A stretch of DNA of 64,000 bases from an uncultured Clostridia bacterium (GTDB lineage: Bacteria; Bacillota; Clostridia; Christensenellales; CAG-917), in assembly GCA_949286725.1 (NCBI GenBank), contig CASECZ010000002.1, forward strand, positions 62,001-126,000, given 5' to 3'. The notes beneath the pieces are model-generated. The model was not told where the DNA came from, made no database searches, and was given only the letters and a program-made list of their open reading frames with translations. Below, one piece after another: positions 7,625 to 17,069 of this stretch; the stretch's first letter is position 1, and each line of letters opens with the position of its first letter. A program made the position numbers and the translations under genes.

Positions 7625-8954
7625 TCTTTTCCTCCATCATGTTTACTGCCGTTCCCAATGCCAGCGCGAACAGTCTGGACATATCCTCTTTGTCAGGCGT
7701 ATGTCCTTTTTCGGTGTAGTCCTTCGCGACGAACATCGCGCAGTCGCACCCCGCCTCGGCGAGCGCGCTCGCCGAATAGCCGTGCAGGGAATTGAGTTTG
7801 CTTTTGAAATCGTCTGACTCGGCAAGGCTGCATGACACGTTGTGTTTGTCAGCGGCGGCGAGCGCGGCGCGCGACGCCGTCTGAGAGTACACCGTACCGC
7901 GCAGGGAGTCCTTGTGTATCAGTTTGAAATTGCTGCTCTGTATGTCGCCGATTACGATTGCCTTCGCCCCTTTGATTTCGGGGTGAGCGGCAGCAAAAGC
8001 CCGCGAGCCCGCGTGTGCGCTGTTCTCCCCGCCGAAGGACACGAAGTACACCGTCGTCCCCTCGGGAAGCACGCCCGGCGCGGAAACGAAATATCTGTAC
8101 AGCGCGAGTGCCACGGCAGTGCCCGCGTTGTTGTTCTCGCGCGCATGCCTTTGCATGGGCGAAAAGTGAATGGCCAGCGCGATTATGCCTGCCATGGAAG
8201 TGACGAAGGGTATCACGGTCAGCGAGGTGGCTTTTGTCACTCCGTCCGTGCCGACACCGAGGCGTATGGCGCAGAACATCAGAAACAGCACCACCGAAAC
8301 GGGCACGGTGACGAACACCACCTTTCTGACAAGGTCGAAATCACGCAAAAAGGCACCCGCCGAGGCGTCGTGGTTGGTGGCGACGATGAGCGTCCTTTCC
8401 TTTATCGGGTCACCCGAAGGGCAACGGGAACTGACCACGTTGTAGCTGATTTTTTTTGGAAGGATTTTCACGAATTTGCGCGCGCCGAGGAACATTGCCC
8501 CCGCAACGAATCCGCCGCCCAGCAGAATGAGCAACGCGAACACCGCAAGCACTATTCCGCTGACGGGACTGCCCGCGAACGAGCACATATAGAAAAGCAG
8601 GGCGACGAAATAGACGAGCGCAAGCAACAGACAGCAGTTTCTGCCCGCATAAGGCGAAGTCTTGAAGGCTTCGAGTTTGGCGGGAGCAACGTCGGAAAGT
8701 TCGTCGCGCAGATAGCGCGCGCACGCCGTTTCCTCGGGCGTCGCGGTGAGCGCGTCGGCGAAGTCGGCAAAGTCCTGCGTTTTTTTCTCGCAGTACTCCC
8801 CCGCCTCGGTTATGCGGCGGGCGGTCTCCGACTCGGTGAACACCTTCGTCACGGGCGGGACGTTGTCCGACGCTTCTAGATGCGCTTCGGTGGGGGTCTC
8901 CGTCTGGAACTCCACCTTCTTGAAAATGCGGAATTTGTCGAATTTTTCCAGCAT
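7608..8954 (-). CDS. Membrane protein with degenerate M28-like peptidase domain
   Basis: 448 residues. A soluble N-terminal ~100 residues are followed by hydrophobic pairs at ~108-155 and ~210-262, with the M28-like parts wrapped around them. M28 landmarks are recognisable but altered: the first His/Asp motif reads ATNHDASAGAF, the usual Asp-Asn-x-Gly site reads ENNNAGTAVAL, the Glu-Glu catalytic/metal motif reads FGGENSAHAGS, and later IGDIQSS and a terminal HTPDKEDM (the usual HTPxD) remain. At least two metal ligands look changed, so it may not be an active zinc aminopeptidase. It sits between an SDR gene and a PfoR-like PTS gene. SD GGGGAGGAG supports the start. Confidence 0.6.
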   Translation of the reverse strand: MLEKFDKFRIFKKVEFQTETPTEAHLEASDNVPPVTKVFTESETARRITEAGEYCEKKTQDFADFADALTATPEETACARYLRDELSDVAPAKLEAFKTSPYAGRNCCLLLALVYFVALLFYMCSFAGSPVSGIVLAVFALLILLGGGFVAGAMFLGARKFVKILPKKISYNVVSSRCPSGDPIKERTLIVATNHDASAGAFLRDFDLVRKVVFVTVPVSVVLFLMFCAIRLGVGTDGVTKATSLTVIPFVTSMAGIIALAIHFSPMQRHARENNNAGTAVALALYRYFVSAPGVLPEGTTVYFVSFGGENSAHAGSRAFAAAHPEIKGAKAIVIGDIQSSNFKLIHKDSLRGTVYSQTASRAALAAADKHNVSCSLAESDDFKSKLNSLHGYSASALAEAGCDCAMFVAKDYTEKGHTPDKEDMSRLFALALGTAVNMMEEKNAKQG

Positions 8955-8976
8955 ACCGCTCCTCCCCTCCCGTTGT

Positions 8977-9696
8977 TCAGCCCGCGAATCCGCCGTCGAC
9001 GACGAGCGTCTGACCCGTCACATAGCGGTTTCGGAGCAGAAATACGACGGCGTCCGCAATCTCTTCCGCCGTTGCCATTCTGCCGAGAGGAATGTCGCGC
9101 ACGATTTCCGCGCGCTCCTCCTCGGTGTAACTCTTCATCATATCCGTGTCGACGACGCCGGGAGCCACCGCGTTCACGCGGACTCCCGAGGGCGCGACCT
9201 CTTTCGCAAGCGCGCGGGTCATTCCTATGAGGGCGGCTTTGGAGGCGGAATACGCCGTTTCGACGCTCGCGCCGACGACACCCCACACGGAGGATACGTT
9301 GACTATGCCGCCCTGTTTTGCGGCAAGCATATCGGGCAGGAACTCACGCGTGACGTAAAACGCGCCGTCCGTGTTGACGGCGAATATTCTGCGCCACTGC
9401 TCGTCGGTCGTGTCCTGGAACAGTCCCTTTTCCGAGATGCCCGCGCAGTTGACGACCATATCGACCCTGCCGAAACGCTCGTGCACGCGCTTCGCCGTTT
9501 CCTTTACGGACGCGGCGGACGAAACGTCGCAACGAAACGCCTGAACGCCCCCGTAACGGGCTAGTTCGGCTTCCAGTTCGCGGGCGCATTCGGGCGAAGA
9601 ATTGTAGGTGAAGGCGACGTTGCACTCGGGTGCCAACGCCCTCACGATTGCCGCGCCTATTCCGCGGCTTCCGCCCGTCACGACTGCCGTTGCCAT
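8977..9696 (-). CDS. SDR family oxidoreductase, FabG-like
   Basis: 239 residues, standard classical SDR length. The Rossmann motif is TGGSRGIG (residues 7-14) with a following NSS, the NNAG-equivalent is NCAG (about 89-92), and the catalytic Ser-Tyr-Lys set is NVSS ... YSASK. The C-terminal PxGVVDTDM segment and the VDGG ending are typical of 3-oxoacyl-ACP reductases (FabG) and of glucose/alcohol dehydrogenases. No fatty-acid genes lie nearby, so true FabG activity is uncertain. It is the first gene of a three-gene minus-strand set with the M28-like and PTS genes; SD GGGAGG is 6 bases from the ATG. Confidence 0.8.
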   Translation of the reverse strand: MATAVVTGGSRGIGAAIVRALAPECNVAFTYNSSPECARELEAELARYGGVQAFRCDVSSAASVKETAKRVHERFGRVDMVVNCAGISEKGLFQDTTDEQWRRIFAVNTDGAFYVTREFLPDMLAAKQGGIVNVSSVWGVVGASVETAYSASKAALIGMTRALAKEVAPSGVRVNAVAPGVVDTDMMKSYTEEERAEIVRDIPLGRMATAEEIADAVVFLLRNRYVTGQTLVVDGGFAG

Positions 9697-9717
9697 TGCA
9701 ACCTCCCTTTCGCGCTT

Positions 9718-9750
9718 AATAAAAAAGGCGGACTTCCGCCGCCTTTTTCG
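9718..9750. terminator. Terminator after the DUF5050-like lipoprotein gene
   Basis: AAAAAAGGCGG / CCGCCTTTTT stem pair with A and T tracts on either side. It lies between the lipoprotein stop and the SDR start, so some read-through may feed the SDR operon. Confidence 0.7.
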
Positions 9751-9759
9751 TGGTTAGCG

Positions 9760-11241
9760 TTACTCTTCGTTTTCCTTTTTCTCCGCCTCTTCCTTTGCGG
9801 CGGCGTCTTCCGAAGTCATCTTGCCGATCATCGTTGCGGTGAGTTCCTTGCCCTCGTACGCGTTCAGGTCGACGTAACTCACGTAACTGTAATCGTCCGT
9901 ATTGAAGTAGTAAAGTCTGTTGCCCGCGAATTCCAGCGACAGCCAGTCGGACTTGACGCCCGAGGCAATCACCTTGTCCTCGTTGGGACTTGCGCCCGTC
10001 GCTTTGTCGAGGTTGATACGGTAAAGCGCGGTGCCGCCGCTCACGGTGTAGTAGACATAGTCGCCTATGACCGCCTGCACGGTTGCGGCGCGCTCGCCGC
10101 CTATCACGATGTCGCTTTCGTCATAGTTGTCGGTCACGTCTTTGAGGATGTAGGTGTTGTTGTCCTTGGCAACCAGAATGCCGCGGTCCCCGCCAAGCGG
10201 GAAGAAGGACGTTATCGAGGACGCCGCAATACGTTTTTCCGCCTTGACGTCGAATGCGGAAGTCAGGCTGAACGTGTTGCTGTAAAGCCCCACGCTCTTG
10301 GAGGAGCTGTCCTCGTAAATGGACTTGTTGTAATAAAGAGTGACGGTGTCGTCGCTTTCGAAGTAAAGGTCGGCAAGCGAGAAAGTGAATATCTTCTGAT
10401 AACTGTTCTCGTAGGTGTCGCCTTCGTCGAAATAGCTGTCGAAAGTGGCAAGCGTTCTGCGGTCGGAGCCGTCGTACTTGACGGCGCAGAGGGTGTTGTA
10501 GTGCTTGTAGCTTTCGTCACCGGTTATGGACTGAGTGTAGAAGACGTAGTCGCTGACGACCGTGCCCGCCGAAGGAGACCAGTCCGCGTCGTAACCCCAC
10601 AGGATGCTGGTTGCATTCTCGATGAGGACGCCGCTCGTCGCGCCTTTGCCGTTGTTGACCGCCTTGGTCGTGCTCATACCCGAGAAGTCGATGTAGTACA
10701 CGGTCGCCGTGTCGGTGCGGTAAAGAATGCGGCTGGGCGTGAACAGGAACTCGCTGCTGCGGGAGTTTATCGTCGCTATGAGTTGGGTCACGGTGCCGTC
10801 CGTCTTGGTGCGCATAAAGTCGGTGTGCGTGGTGGAAGGAGTGCCGCTCTTGTCCTCGTCGTTGTTGGGCGTGGCGTAGTAAATCCAGTCGCCGAACACG
10901 GCAAAGCCGCCGTTGACGCTGCTGTTGTATATGCTCTTGGGCACTACCACGACCGCCGAGGAATTGTCGATTGTACCGTCGGCACCGATTTTGGCGCGCA
11001 TAATGCTCTGCTTGTAGGGCGTACCCCAGTCGTTGGCGGCGTTGTCGCCGACGTAACCGTTGATGAAGTAGACGTAACCGCCCTGTTGCACGAAATAGCC
11101 GCCGTTGGACACGACGTTCGCGCCGCTGTCGCCTGCTCCGACGCTGTCCCACTTGTAGTAGTTGCAGGCGACAAGCACGCTTGCCACCGCTGCCAGAACG
11201 ACTATCAGGGACACCACGGAAATAACTTTCTTTCTGTTCAT
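9760..11241 (-). CDS. DUF5050-like beta-propeller lipoprotein
   Basis: 493 residues from the ATG at 11241, chosen because SD AGGAG precedes it; a longer in-frame start would leave the signal peptide internal. Lipobox Leu-Val-Ala-Cys at about residue 26 follows a hydrophobic stretch. The body repeats a blade of the type G-(Y/W)-(V/I)-Y-Y/F ... R-x-(N/D)-x-D-G, e.g. GGYVYFINGYV, DWIYYATPN, DYVFYTQS, DYVYYTVSGG, NRLYYFNTDD, the pattern of DUF5050 propellers. The role is unknown; such proteins are exported and may bind ligands. The C-terminus is a short acidic/Lys tail. It has its own promoter and terminator. Confidence 0.7.
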   Translation of the reverse strand: MNRKKVISVVSLIVVLAAVASVLVACNYYKWDSVGAGDSGANVVSNGGYFVQQGGYVYFINGYVGDNAANDWGTPYKQSIMRAKIGADGTIDNSSAVVVVPKSIYNSSVNGGFAVFGDWIYYATPNNDEDKSGTPSTTHTDFMRTKTDGTVTQLIATINSRSSEFLFTPSRILYRTDTATVYYIDFSGMSTTKAVNNGKGATSGVLIENATSILWGYDADWSPSAGTVVSDYVFYTQSITGDESYKHYNTLCAVKYDGSDRRTLATFDSYFDEGDTYENSYQKIFTFSLADLYFESDDTVTLYYNKSIYEDSSSKSVGLYSNTFSLTSAFDVKAEKRIAASSITSFFPLGGDRGILVAKDNNTYILKDVTDNYDESDIVIGGERAATVQAVIGDYVYYTVSGGTALYRINLDKATGASPNEDKVIASGVKSDWLSLEFAGNRLYYFNTDDYSYVSYVDLNAYEGKELTATMIGKMTSEDAAAKEEAEKKENEE

Positions 11242-11302
11242 AAAATTCTCCTGTCCTTGCGGACCGTTTGCTCTTGCGCGCGGCTTGATGCCGAGCAACG
11301 CA

Positions 11303-11331
11303 ATTATAATTCATTTTGCCGCGTTTGACAA
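11303..11331 (-). promoter_or_regulatory. Sigma-A promoter of the DUF5050-like lipoprotein gene
   Basis: On the minus strand: TTGTCA (11326-11331), 17-base spacer, TATAAT (11303-11308). Confidence 0.75.
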
Positions 11332-11374
11332 CCTTGCGCGCGTCATACGCGTACGTTAAAGCCCTTCGGGCGCG

Positions 11375-13147
11375 TCACGCCTCGCTCTCCGCCGCAGCGG
11401 CTTTCTTTTCCTCCGCCGTGAGGTTGAGCTTGATGTGCACTTCGCGCAGTTGTTTCTCGGTGACTTCGGAAGGCGCACCCATCAGAATGTCGCGCGCGTT
11501 TCTGTCCATCGGGAAGACGATGACCTCGCGGATATTGGGTTCCTGCGCAAGCAACATGACGATTCTGTCCACGCCGGGCGCGATACCCGCGTGAGGAGGC
11601 GCACCGAACTTGAACGCATTGTACAGCGCGGAAAACTTCTTTTCGATGACGTCCTTGCCGTAACCCACGATTTCGAACGCGCGTTCCATAATGGCGGGCT
11701 CGTGGTTTCTGACCGCGCCGGAACTGAGTTCCACGCCGTTGACGACGCTGTCGTACTGATAGGCGAGAATGTCGAGGGGGTTCATATTGTTGAGTGCGTC
11801 AAGTCCGCCCTGAGGCATGCTGAACGGATTGTGACAGAAGGTAAGATTGCCCTCGTCGTCGTACTCGTACATCGGGAAGTCGACAATCCAGCAGAAACGG
11901 TACGCGTTCTTTTCCAGAAGGTCGAGCCCGATGCCGAGTTCGGTGCGGAGAAATCCCGCCTGTTTTTCGGCGTCCTTGCTCTCGGCGATTATGCCGACGA
12001 AAGACCCTGCCGAAAGTCCGAGACGCTCAACCAACGCATCTTTGACGTCCGCGACGAACTTCGCGATTCCGCCCGCGGGCACGCCGTTTTCGTCCAGTTT
12101 GAACCAGTACATATTATCCGCTCCGTTGAGCTTGCATTTCTCGGCGAGAGCGTCGATGAACTTGCGCGTCTCCTTGAAGTCGGACACCGCGATTGCCTTT
12201 ATCTTTTTGCCTTCCGCAAAGAAGGGCGCCTTGCCGACGAGTATGTCGGTCACGTCTTTTATTATGAGGGGGTTGCGCAGGTCGGGTTTGTCCGTGCCGT
12301 AATCGCGCATGGCGTCGGCGTACTTGATGCGACGGTACGGTCCCTTGTCGACCTTCCAGTCGCTGAACTCGGAAAACACGCCCGTCAGCACTTCTTCCAT
12401 AACCGCGAACACGTCGTCCTGCGTGGCGAAACACATCTCGGTGTCAAGCTGATAGAACTCGCCCGGGCTTCTGTCCGCACGTGCGTCCTCGTCGCGGAAG
12501 CAGGGGGCAATCTGGAAATATCTGTCGAAGCCCGACGCCATGAGCAACTGCTTGTACTGTTGCGGCGCCTGCGGCAAAGCATAGAACTTGCCGGGGTGCA
12601 GTCTGGACGGAACGATGAAGTCGCGCGCGCCTTCGGGAGAGGAGCTCGTGAGTATGGGCGTCGTGATTTCGAGGAAGCCCATGTCCGTCATCTTGCGGCG
12701 CAGCCAGCTGACGACTTTGGCGCGGAAGACGATTTTGTCCTTGACCTCGGGGTTGCGCAGGTCGAGGAAGCGGTATCTCAGGCGCGTATCCTCGCGGGAC
12801 TGTGTGGAGGTTGCGATTTCAAACGGCAACTGCTCGTAGCATCTGCCGAGCACCTCGATTTTTTCGGGTTCGATTTCAATCATACCCGTGGGCATGTCGG
12901 GATTGGGCGAACTGCGCTTTATCACCTTGCCCTCGACGGATATCGTGGACTCGCGGGGGATGGAGCGTACAAGCGCTTTCTGCTCTTCGGTGCTTGCGAC
13001 CGCCTGGGTGTAGCCGTAGAAGTCGCGCAACACGAAGAATATGACCGCGCCGAGGTCGCGCGTGCTCGAAAGCCAGCCCGACAACTTTACTTTTTCGCCG
13101 ACGTTGCTCTCGCGGAGCTCGCCGCAGGTATGAGTTCTGAATTCCAT
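11375..13147 (-). CDS. aspS: Aspartate--tRNA ligase
   Basis: 590 residues, the length of bacterial-type AspRS. It has an N-terminal OB-fold anticodon-binding domain (to ~110), class II motif 2 with FRDEDARADRSPGEF around 220, a GAD insertion domain (~290-420), and class II motif 3 ending in GIAPGVDRIVML (~525). The last ~15 residues are an Ala/Glu-rich tail. It charges tRNA-Asp with aspartate. It is the third gene of asnS-asnA-aspS, a set devoted to Asp/Asn supply and charging. Because an asparaginyl-tRNA synthetase is present, this enzyme is probably discriminating rather than feeding transamidation; that is inference. Confidence 0.95.
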   Translation of the reverse strand: MEFRTHTCGELRESNVGEKVKLSGWLSSTRDLGAVIFFVLRDFYGYTQAVASTEEQKALVRSIPRESTISVEGKVIKRSSPNPDMPTGMIEIEPEKIEVLGRCYEQLPFEIATSTQSREDTRLRYRFLDLRNPEVKDKIVFRAKVVSWLRRKMTDMGFLEITTPILTSSSPEGARDFIVPSRLHPGKFYALPQAPQQYKQLLMASGFDRYFQIAPCFRDEDARADRSPGEFYQLDTEMCFATQDDVFAVMEEVLTGVFSEFSDWKVDKGPYRRIKYADAMRDYGTDKPDLRNPLIIKDVTDILVGKAPFFAEGKKIKAIAVSDFKETRKFIDALAEKCKLNGADNMYWFKLDENGVPAGGIAKFVADVKDALVERLGLSAGSFVGIIAESKDAEKQAGFLRTELGIGLDLLEKNAYRFCWIVDFPMYEYDDEGNLTFCHNPFSMPQGGLDALNNMNPLDILAYQYDSVVNGVELSSGAVRNHEPAIMERAFEIVGYGKDVIEKKFSALYNAFKFGAPPHAGIAPGVDRIVMLLAQEPNIREVIVFPMDRNARDILMGAPSEVTEKQLREVHIKLNLTAEEKKAAAAESEA

Positions 13148-13195
13148 ATTATCCTCTCTTGCCGCACAAAAATGCGGTTTATCTGCCGATTTAGG

Positions 13196-14206
13196 TCACA
13201 GAAGTCTGATTTGTGCGCTTTCGCACTTCGCACGCATTTCGTCGGGCCACAGGCTGACCTGCACTTCGCCGACGTGCGCCTTTTGCAGCAACAACATACA
13301 AAGTCTGGACTGCCCTATGCCGCCGCCTATCGTGAGCGGCAGTTCCCCGGACAGGATTTCCTTGTGATATTCGTGCGAAAGTCGGTCGGTTGCGTTTGCC
13401 GCGACAAGCTGCGATTGCAGGCTTTCGGCGTCGACGCGTATGCCCATCGACGAGATTTCCAGGCTCTCGCCGAGTATCTCGTCATAGAACAGAATGTCGC
13501 CGTTAAGCGACCAGTCGTCGTAATCGGGCGCTCTGCCGTCGTGCGGTTTACCGTTGGAAAGCGCGCCGCCGATGTCCATCAGAAACACGGTGCCGTACTC
13601 TTTCGCCGCCGCCGTTTCCCTGTCGTGACCGTCGAGATCGGGATAGCGGTCGAGAAGTTCCTGCGTCGTGACGAATGTGACTTCGCGTTTAAGGGTAAGG
13701 TCGATTACGGGAAATGCTTTTTTGGTTTCTTCCAGCGTGTCGACGATTGCGCCGACTATGCGCGTGACCACCATTTTGAGGAAGTCGGTCGTGCGCTGTT
13801 CCTTGCCGATGACCATCTCCCAGTCCCACTGGTCGACGTATATCGAGTGGGTGTTGTCGCACTTGTCGTCGCGGCGGATTGCGTTCATGTCCGTGTATAT
13901 TCCCTCGCCGCAACGGAACCCGTATTTTTTGAGTGCCATACGTTTCCATTTCGCGAGAGAGTGCACGATCTCCGCCTCTCTGCAGTTCTGTTCGAGAATG
14001 TCGAAACGGACGGGACGTTCGACGCCATTGAGGTCGTCGTTCACGCCCGATTTGCTTTCGACGAACAGGGGCGCCGAAACGCGCTCGAAACCGAAGTTCC
14101 TCACGAAGTTGCGCTGAAACGCGTCTTTAACGAACTTGATTGCCTTCTCCGTTTCGCGGACGCTCATACGTGCCGCGTATCCTTTGGGCAGTGTCAATCT
14201 GTACAT
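13196..14206 (-). CDS. asnA: Aspartate--ammonia ligase (asparagine synthetase A)
   Basis: 336 residues, the expected size for AsnA. It makes asparagine from aspartate, ammonia and ATP with a class II synthetase-like fold. Recognisable segments include LFVESKSGVNDDLNG near residues 48-62, VDQWDWE (~125), EVTFVTTQELL (~175-185), and the C-terminal GGGIGQSRLCM ATP-binding motif. It lies 17 bases after asnS and 48 bases before aspS on the minus strand. The pairing with asnS makes sense because it supplies the amino acid that AsnRS charges. Confidence 0.95.
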   Translation of the reverse strand: MYRLTLPKGYAARMSVRETEKAIKFVKDAFQRNFVRNFGFERVSAPLFVESKSGVNDDLNGVERPVRFDILEQNCREAEIVHSLAKWKRMALKKYGFRCGEGIYTDMNAIRRDDKCDNTHSIYVDQWDWEMVIGKEQRTTDFLKMVVTRIVGAIVDTLEETKKAFPVIDLTLKREVTFVTTQELLDRYPDLDGHDRETAAAKEYGTVFLMDIGGALSNGKPHDGRAPDYDDWSLNGDILFYDEILGESLEISSMGIRVDAESLQSQLVAANATDRLSHEYHKEILSGELPLTIGGGIGQSRLCMLLLQKAHVGEVQVSLWPDEMRAKCESAQIRLL

Positions 14207-14223
14207 ATAATCTCCTTTTCGGT

Positions 14224-15618
14224 TTACGCCATAAGGTCGCCCGTGGTGCGGCTGTAAAGCTGCACGTCGCGGATGTTGCCTATGCCGGTTACGTACATCA
14301 GTATTCTTTCAAGTCCCAGACCGAAACCGCTGTGCGGAACGGTGCCGTACTTGCGCAGTTCCATGTACCCGGTGTAATCGTCGAGGTTCATGCCTCTCTC
14401 CACCATGGCCTGCGTCAGTTTGTCGAGGTCGGCTTCGCGTTCGCTGCAACCGATAATCTCGCCCACGCCGGGCACGAGCAGGTCGGTCGCCGCAACAGTC
14501 TTACCGTCGTCGTTCTGCTTCATATAAAAGCTCTTTATCTTCTTGGGATAGTTGATGACGAACACGGGCTTGTTGAAAATCTTTTCCGTTATATACCGCT
14601 CGTGTTCGGTCTGCAAGTCAAGCCCCCATTCCACGGGATAGGCAAATTTCTCGTCGGCTTTTTTCAGCATTTCGATTGCGTCGGTGTAATCCACAACCGC
14701 AAACTCGCTGGACACCACCTTTTCGAGTTTCTCGCGCAGTCCCTTTTCAAACGCCTTTTCGAAGAAGTCTATCTCCTCGGAACACTCGTCGAGCACGGCT
14801 TTGATGACGTACTTTATCATCGACTCCGCAATCTTGATTATGTCGGGAAGACGCGCAAACGCCACTTCGGGTTCTATCTGCCAGAACTCCGCCGCGTGAC
14901 GGGGGGTGTTGCTGTTCTCGGCGCGGAAAGTGGGACCGAACGTATAGATTTTGCCCATTGCCATCGCCGCGACTTCGCCTTCGAGCTGTCCCGACACGGT
15001 GAGCCCCGCTTTACGCTTGAAAAAGTCGTTGGCGATATATTCCGCCTCGTCCTTCGCCACTTTGGCGTCGGCGTACGTGTTGGTCGTAACGCGGAAAATC
15101 TCGCCCGCGCCTTCGCAGTCGCTGCCCGTTATTATGGGCGTATGAATGTAAGTGTAACCCTCGCCCTGGAAGAAACGGTGCAGTGCAAAGCTAAGTTTGC
15201 TGCGCACGCGGAGCATCGCGTTGAACGTGTTGGTGCGCACGCGCAGATGCGGCACGCTGCGCAGAAATTCGAGGCTGTGATATTTCTTTTGCAGAGGATA
15301 ATCCTGCGGGCAATCCCCGAGCAACGTCAGTTTTTCGGCGTTGAGTTCATACTCCCCTACGTTGACGACGGCGGGCACGACAGTACCTTCCGCCTCGACG
15401 GACACGCCGTTTTTGAGACAGGCGGCAAGTTCCGCCGCGTCGAAATCGGCTTTGTTCACGACGATTTGCAGATGTTTGAGCGAAGTCCCGTCGTTGAGCG
15501 CGAGAAACGCCATCGTTTTGCTGTCGCGCGCCGTGCGTACCCAGCCTGCGACTTTTACCTTACGTTGAGCGAGCTCCTCGCCGTGGGTGAGAATCCGGGA
15601 AATGTCGGTATAATCCAT
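14224..15618 (-). CDS. asnS: Asparagine--tRNA ligase
   Basis: 464 residues, class IIb synthetase of usual length. An N-terminal OB-fold (V-GWVRTARDSKTMAF) is followed by catalytic motifs 2 (FRAENSNTPRHAAEFWQIEPE) and 3 (GFGLGLERILMYVTG), with the G-x-G-x-G-x-E-R core intact. It charges tRNA-Asn, whose gene (anticodon GTT) lies in this same window near 59.3 kb. First gene of the asnS-asnA-aspS operon; the promoter is at 15681-15709 and the leader is short, with no T-box visible. Confidence 0.95.
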   Translation of the reverse strand: MDYTDISRILTHGEELAQRKVKVAGWVRTARDSKTMAFLALNDGTSLKHLQIVVNKADFDAAELAACLKNGVSVEAEGTVVPAVVNVGEYELNAEKLTLLGDCPQDYPLQKKYHSLEFLRSVPHLRVRTNTFNAMLRVRSKLSFALHRFFQGEGYTYIHTPIITGSDCEGAGEIFRVTTNTYADAKVAKDEAEYIANDFFKRKAGLTVSGQLEGEVAAMAMGKIYTFGPTFRAENSNTPRHAAEFWQIEPEVAFARLPDIIKIAESMIKYVIKAVLDECSEEIDFFEKAFEKGLREKLEKVVSSEFAVVDYTDAIEMLKKADEKFAYPVEWGLDLQTEHERYITEKIFNKPVFVINYPKKIKSFYMKQNDDGKTVAATDLLVPGVGEIIGCSEREADLDKLTQAMVERGMNLDDYTGYMELRKYGTVPHSGFGLGLERILMYVTGIGNIRDVQLYSRTTGDLMA

Positions 15619-15680
15619 CTAATCCTTCCTGCGAGACGACGGGTCGCGCCCGTGCGCGTCTCTTTCCTTTATGAATTAGT

Positions 15681-15709
15681 ATTATAAAAGTACTTTAACA
15701 GTTTGTAAA
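15681..15709 (-). promoter_or_regulatory. Sigma-A promoter of asnS-asnA-aspS
   Basis: On the minus strand: TTTACA (15704-15709), 17-base spacer, TATAAT (15681-15686). Confidence 0.75.
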
Positions 15710-15734
15710 GGATTTTTTGACTCCGCTTAAAAAG

Positions 15735-15763
15735 TTGACGAATTCACATCCTACGGATATACT
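15735..15763 (+). promoter_or_regulatory. Sigma-A promoter of trxB
   Basis: TTGACG, 17-base spacer, TATACT. The predicted transcript start near 15770 rules out the longer reading frame and supports the ATG at 15792. Confidence 0.75.
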
Positions 15764-15791
15764 GAAAAAAATCGATGAAGAGAGGTCATTT

Positions 15792-16694
15792 ATGTACGAC
15801 GTAATCATTCTGGGAGCAGGTCCCGCGGGGCTTACGGCGGGAATTTACGCAGCGCGCGGAGGACTGAAAACCGTCGTCGTCGAAAGAAAAGCCGCAGGCG
15901 GACAAGCCGCCCTCACCGCCGAAATCGAAAACTACCCCGGTTTCAAGAATATAAGCGGGTTCGAACTGGCGTCCCTTATGCAAGCCCAGTGCGAAGAACT
16001 CGGCGTCGACTTTGTGTACGACACCCCCGAATGCCTCTCTCTCGACGGCGAAATCAAAAGCGTCGAAACGGCATATTCCGGCACCTTCGAAGGCAGAACC
16101 GCGATAATAGCGACGGGCGCGTCCCCCCGTCCTCTCGGTCTCCCGCGCGAAACCGAACTCATAGGCAGCGGCGTGTCCTACTGCGCCACCTGCGACGGAG
16201 CCTTTTTCAAAGGCAAACCCGTTGCGGTCGTGGGCGGCGGCAACACCGCGGTCGAAGACGCGCTCTATCTTGCGAACTTCGCCTCCGAGGTCTACCTCAT
16301 TCACCGCCGCGACGCGCTGCGTGCAAGCGCCCTGCTCGCCGACAAGGTGAAAAACGCAAAAGGCGTGACGATACTGTGGGACAGTGTGGTGACCGCCCTG
16401 AACGGGGACAACCGACTTTCCTCCGTGACGGTGAAAAACGTCAAAACGCAATCCGAGCGCGATCTCGCCGTAAACGGCATATTCATCGCGGCGGGACAAA
16501 CCCCCGCCTCCGAACTTCTGCCCGCCGAAATTCTGGACGACAAAGGTTACGTCGTGACGGACGCGAACATGGCGACGTGCATCGCGGGCGTATTCGCCGC
16601 GGGCGACGTCAGACAGAAGGAACTGCGCCAGGTCGTGACGGCGGCGGCGGACGGCGCAATCGCCGCCGACAGCGCAATCAAGTATCTCAGCTGA
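15792..16694 (+). CDS. trxB: Thioredoxin-disulfide reductase-like flavoprotein
   Basis: 300 residues from the ATG at 15792, which follows AGAGAGG and keeps the FAD motif G-x-G-x-x-G ([16 protein letters not shown]) at the very N-terminus as the family requires. The redox-active CATC lies near residue 134, followed by the NAD(P)H motif [15 protein letters not shown] (~151-165) and the C-terminal FAD segment [11 protein letters not shown]. It reduces thioredoxin, or a related small redox protein, with NADPH or reduced ferredoxin. No thioredoxin gene is adjacent. Functionally close to the peroxide operon at 2.1-3.7 kb but separately promoted. Confidence 0.9.
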   Translation: MYDVIILGAGPAGLTAGIYAARGGLKTVVVERKAAGGQAALTAEIENYPGFKNISGFELASLMQAQCEELGVDFVYDTPECLSLDGEIKSVETAYSGTFEGRTAIIATGASPRPLGLPRETELIGSGVSYCATCDGAFFKGKPVAVVGGGNTAVEDALYLANFASEVYLIHRRDALRASALLADKVKNAKGVTILWDSVVTALNGDNRLSSVTVKNVKTQSERDLAVNGIFIAAGQTPASELLPAEILDDKGYVVTDANMATCIAGVFAAGDVRQKELRQVVTAAADGAIAADSAIKYLS

Positions 16695-16717
16695 AACTTT
16701 TCCGCGCAACGGCTTTC

Positions 16718-16757
16718 AACCGCCTTCGCAGTGTCCCCACACGAGGCGGTTTATTTA
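16718..16757 (+). terminator. Probable trxB terminator
   Basis: AACCGCCT pairs with AGGCGGTT, with an inner GTGT/ACAC stem, followed by TTATTTAT. Confidence 0.5.
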
Positions 16758-17033
16758 TACGCGAGTATGACCGCAAAATGCCTTTTTTAAGGGTTTTTTA
16801 ATATTCTAACGCGGTGAAAATTTTTTTCGGAAGGCAAAATCATACGAATGCGACTTTCCTCCGCGATGCGTCGAAAGCCGAAAATGCACTAAACAGAGGG
16901 CTTTTTCGGGCAATCTGCAAAAAAGCAGAGCAAAAACCCACATTTTTTTAATATATTTTTAATTTTAATTTTCACTTTTGTGGCTTTTTTCGGGGTGACA
17001 TAAAATTTTTTTTATTTTTTCTACAAAAAACGC
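16758..17033. other. AT-rich non-coding stretch
   Basis: No convincing gene. It has runs of A and T, including long T tracts near 16950-17020, that lead into a strong promoter. I see no repeats or known riboswitch. Confidence 0.4.
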
Positions 17034-17062
17034 TTGACACCTTTTTCTTGCGGTGCTATTAT
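17034..17062 (+). promoter_or_regulatory. Sigma-A promoter of an orphan small RNA
   Basis: TTGACA, 17-base spacer, TATTAT. No reading frame follows; a strong terminator ends the transcript about 100 bases on. Confidence 0.75.
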
Positions 17063-17069
17063 GCAAGCG

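Noticed and set aside
11435..14257. A 940-residue plus-strand frame opposite aspS and asnA
   Set aside because: Shadow of two highly conserved minus-strand genes. Its composition is just the reverse complement of their codons.
15619..15680. T-box leader before asnS
   Set aside because: The leader is too short and lacks the T-box core and specifier loop.
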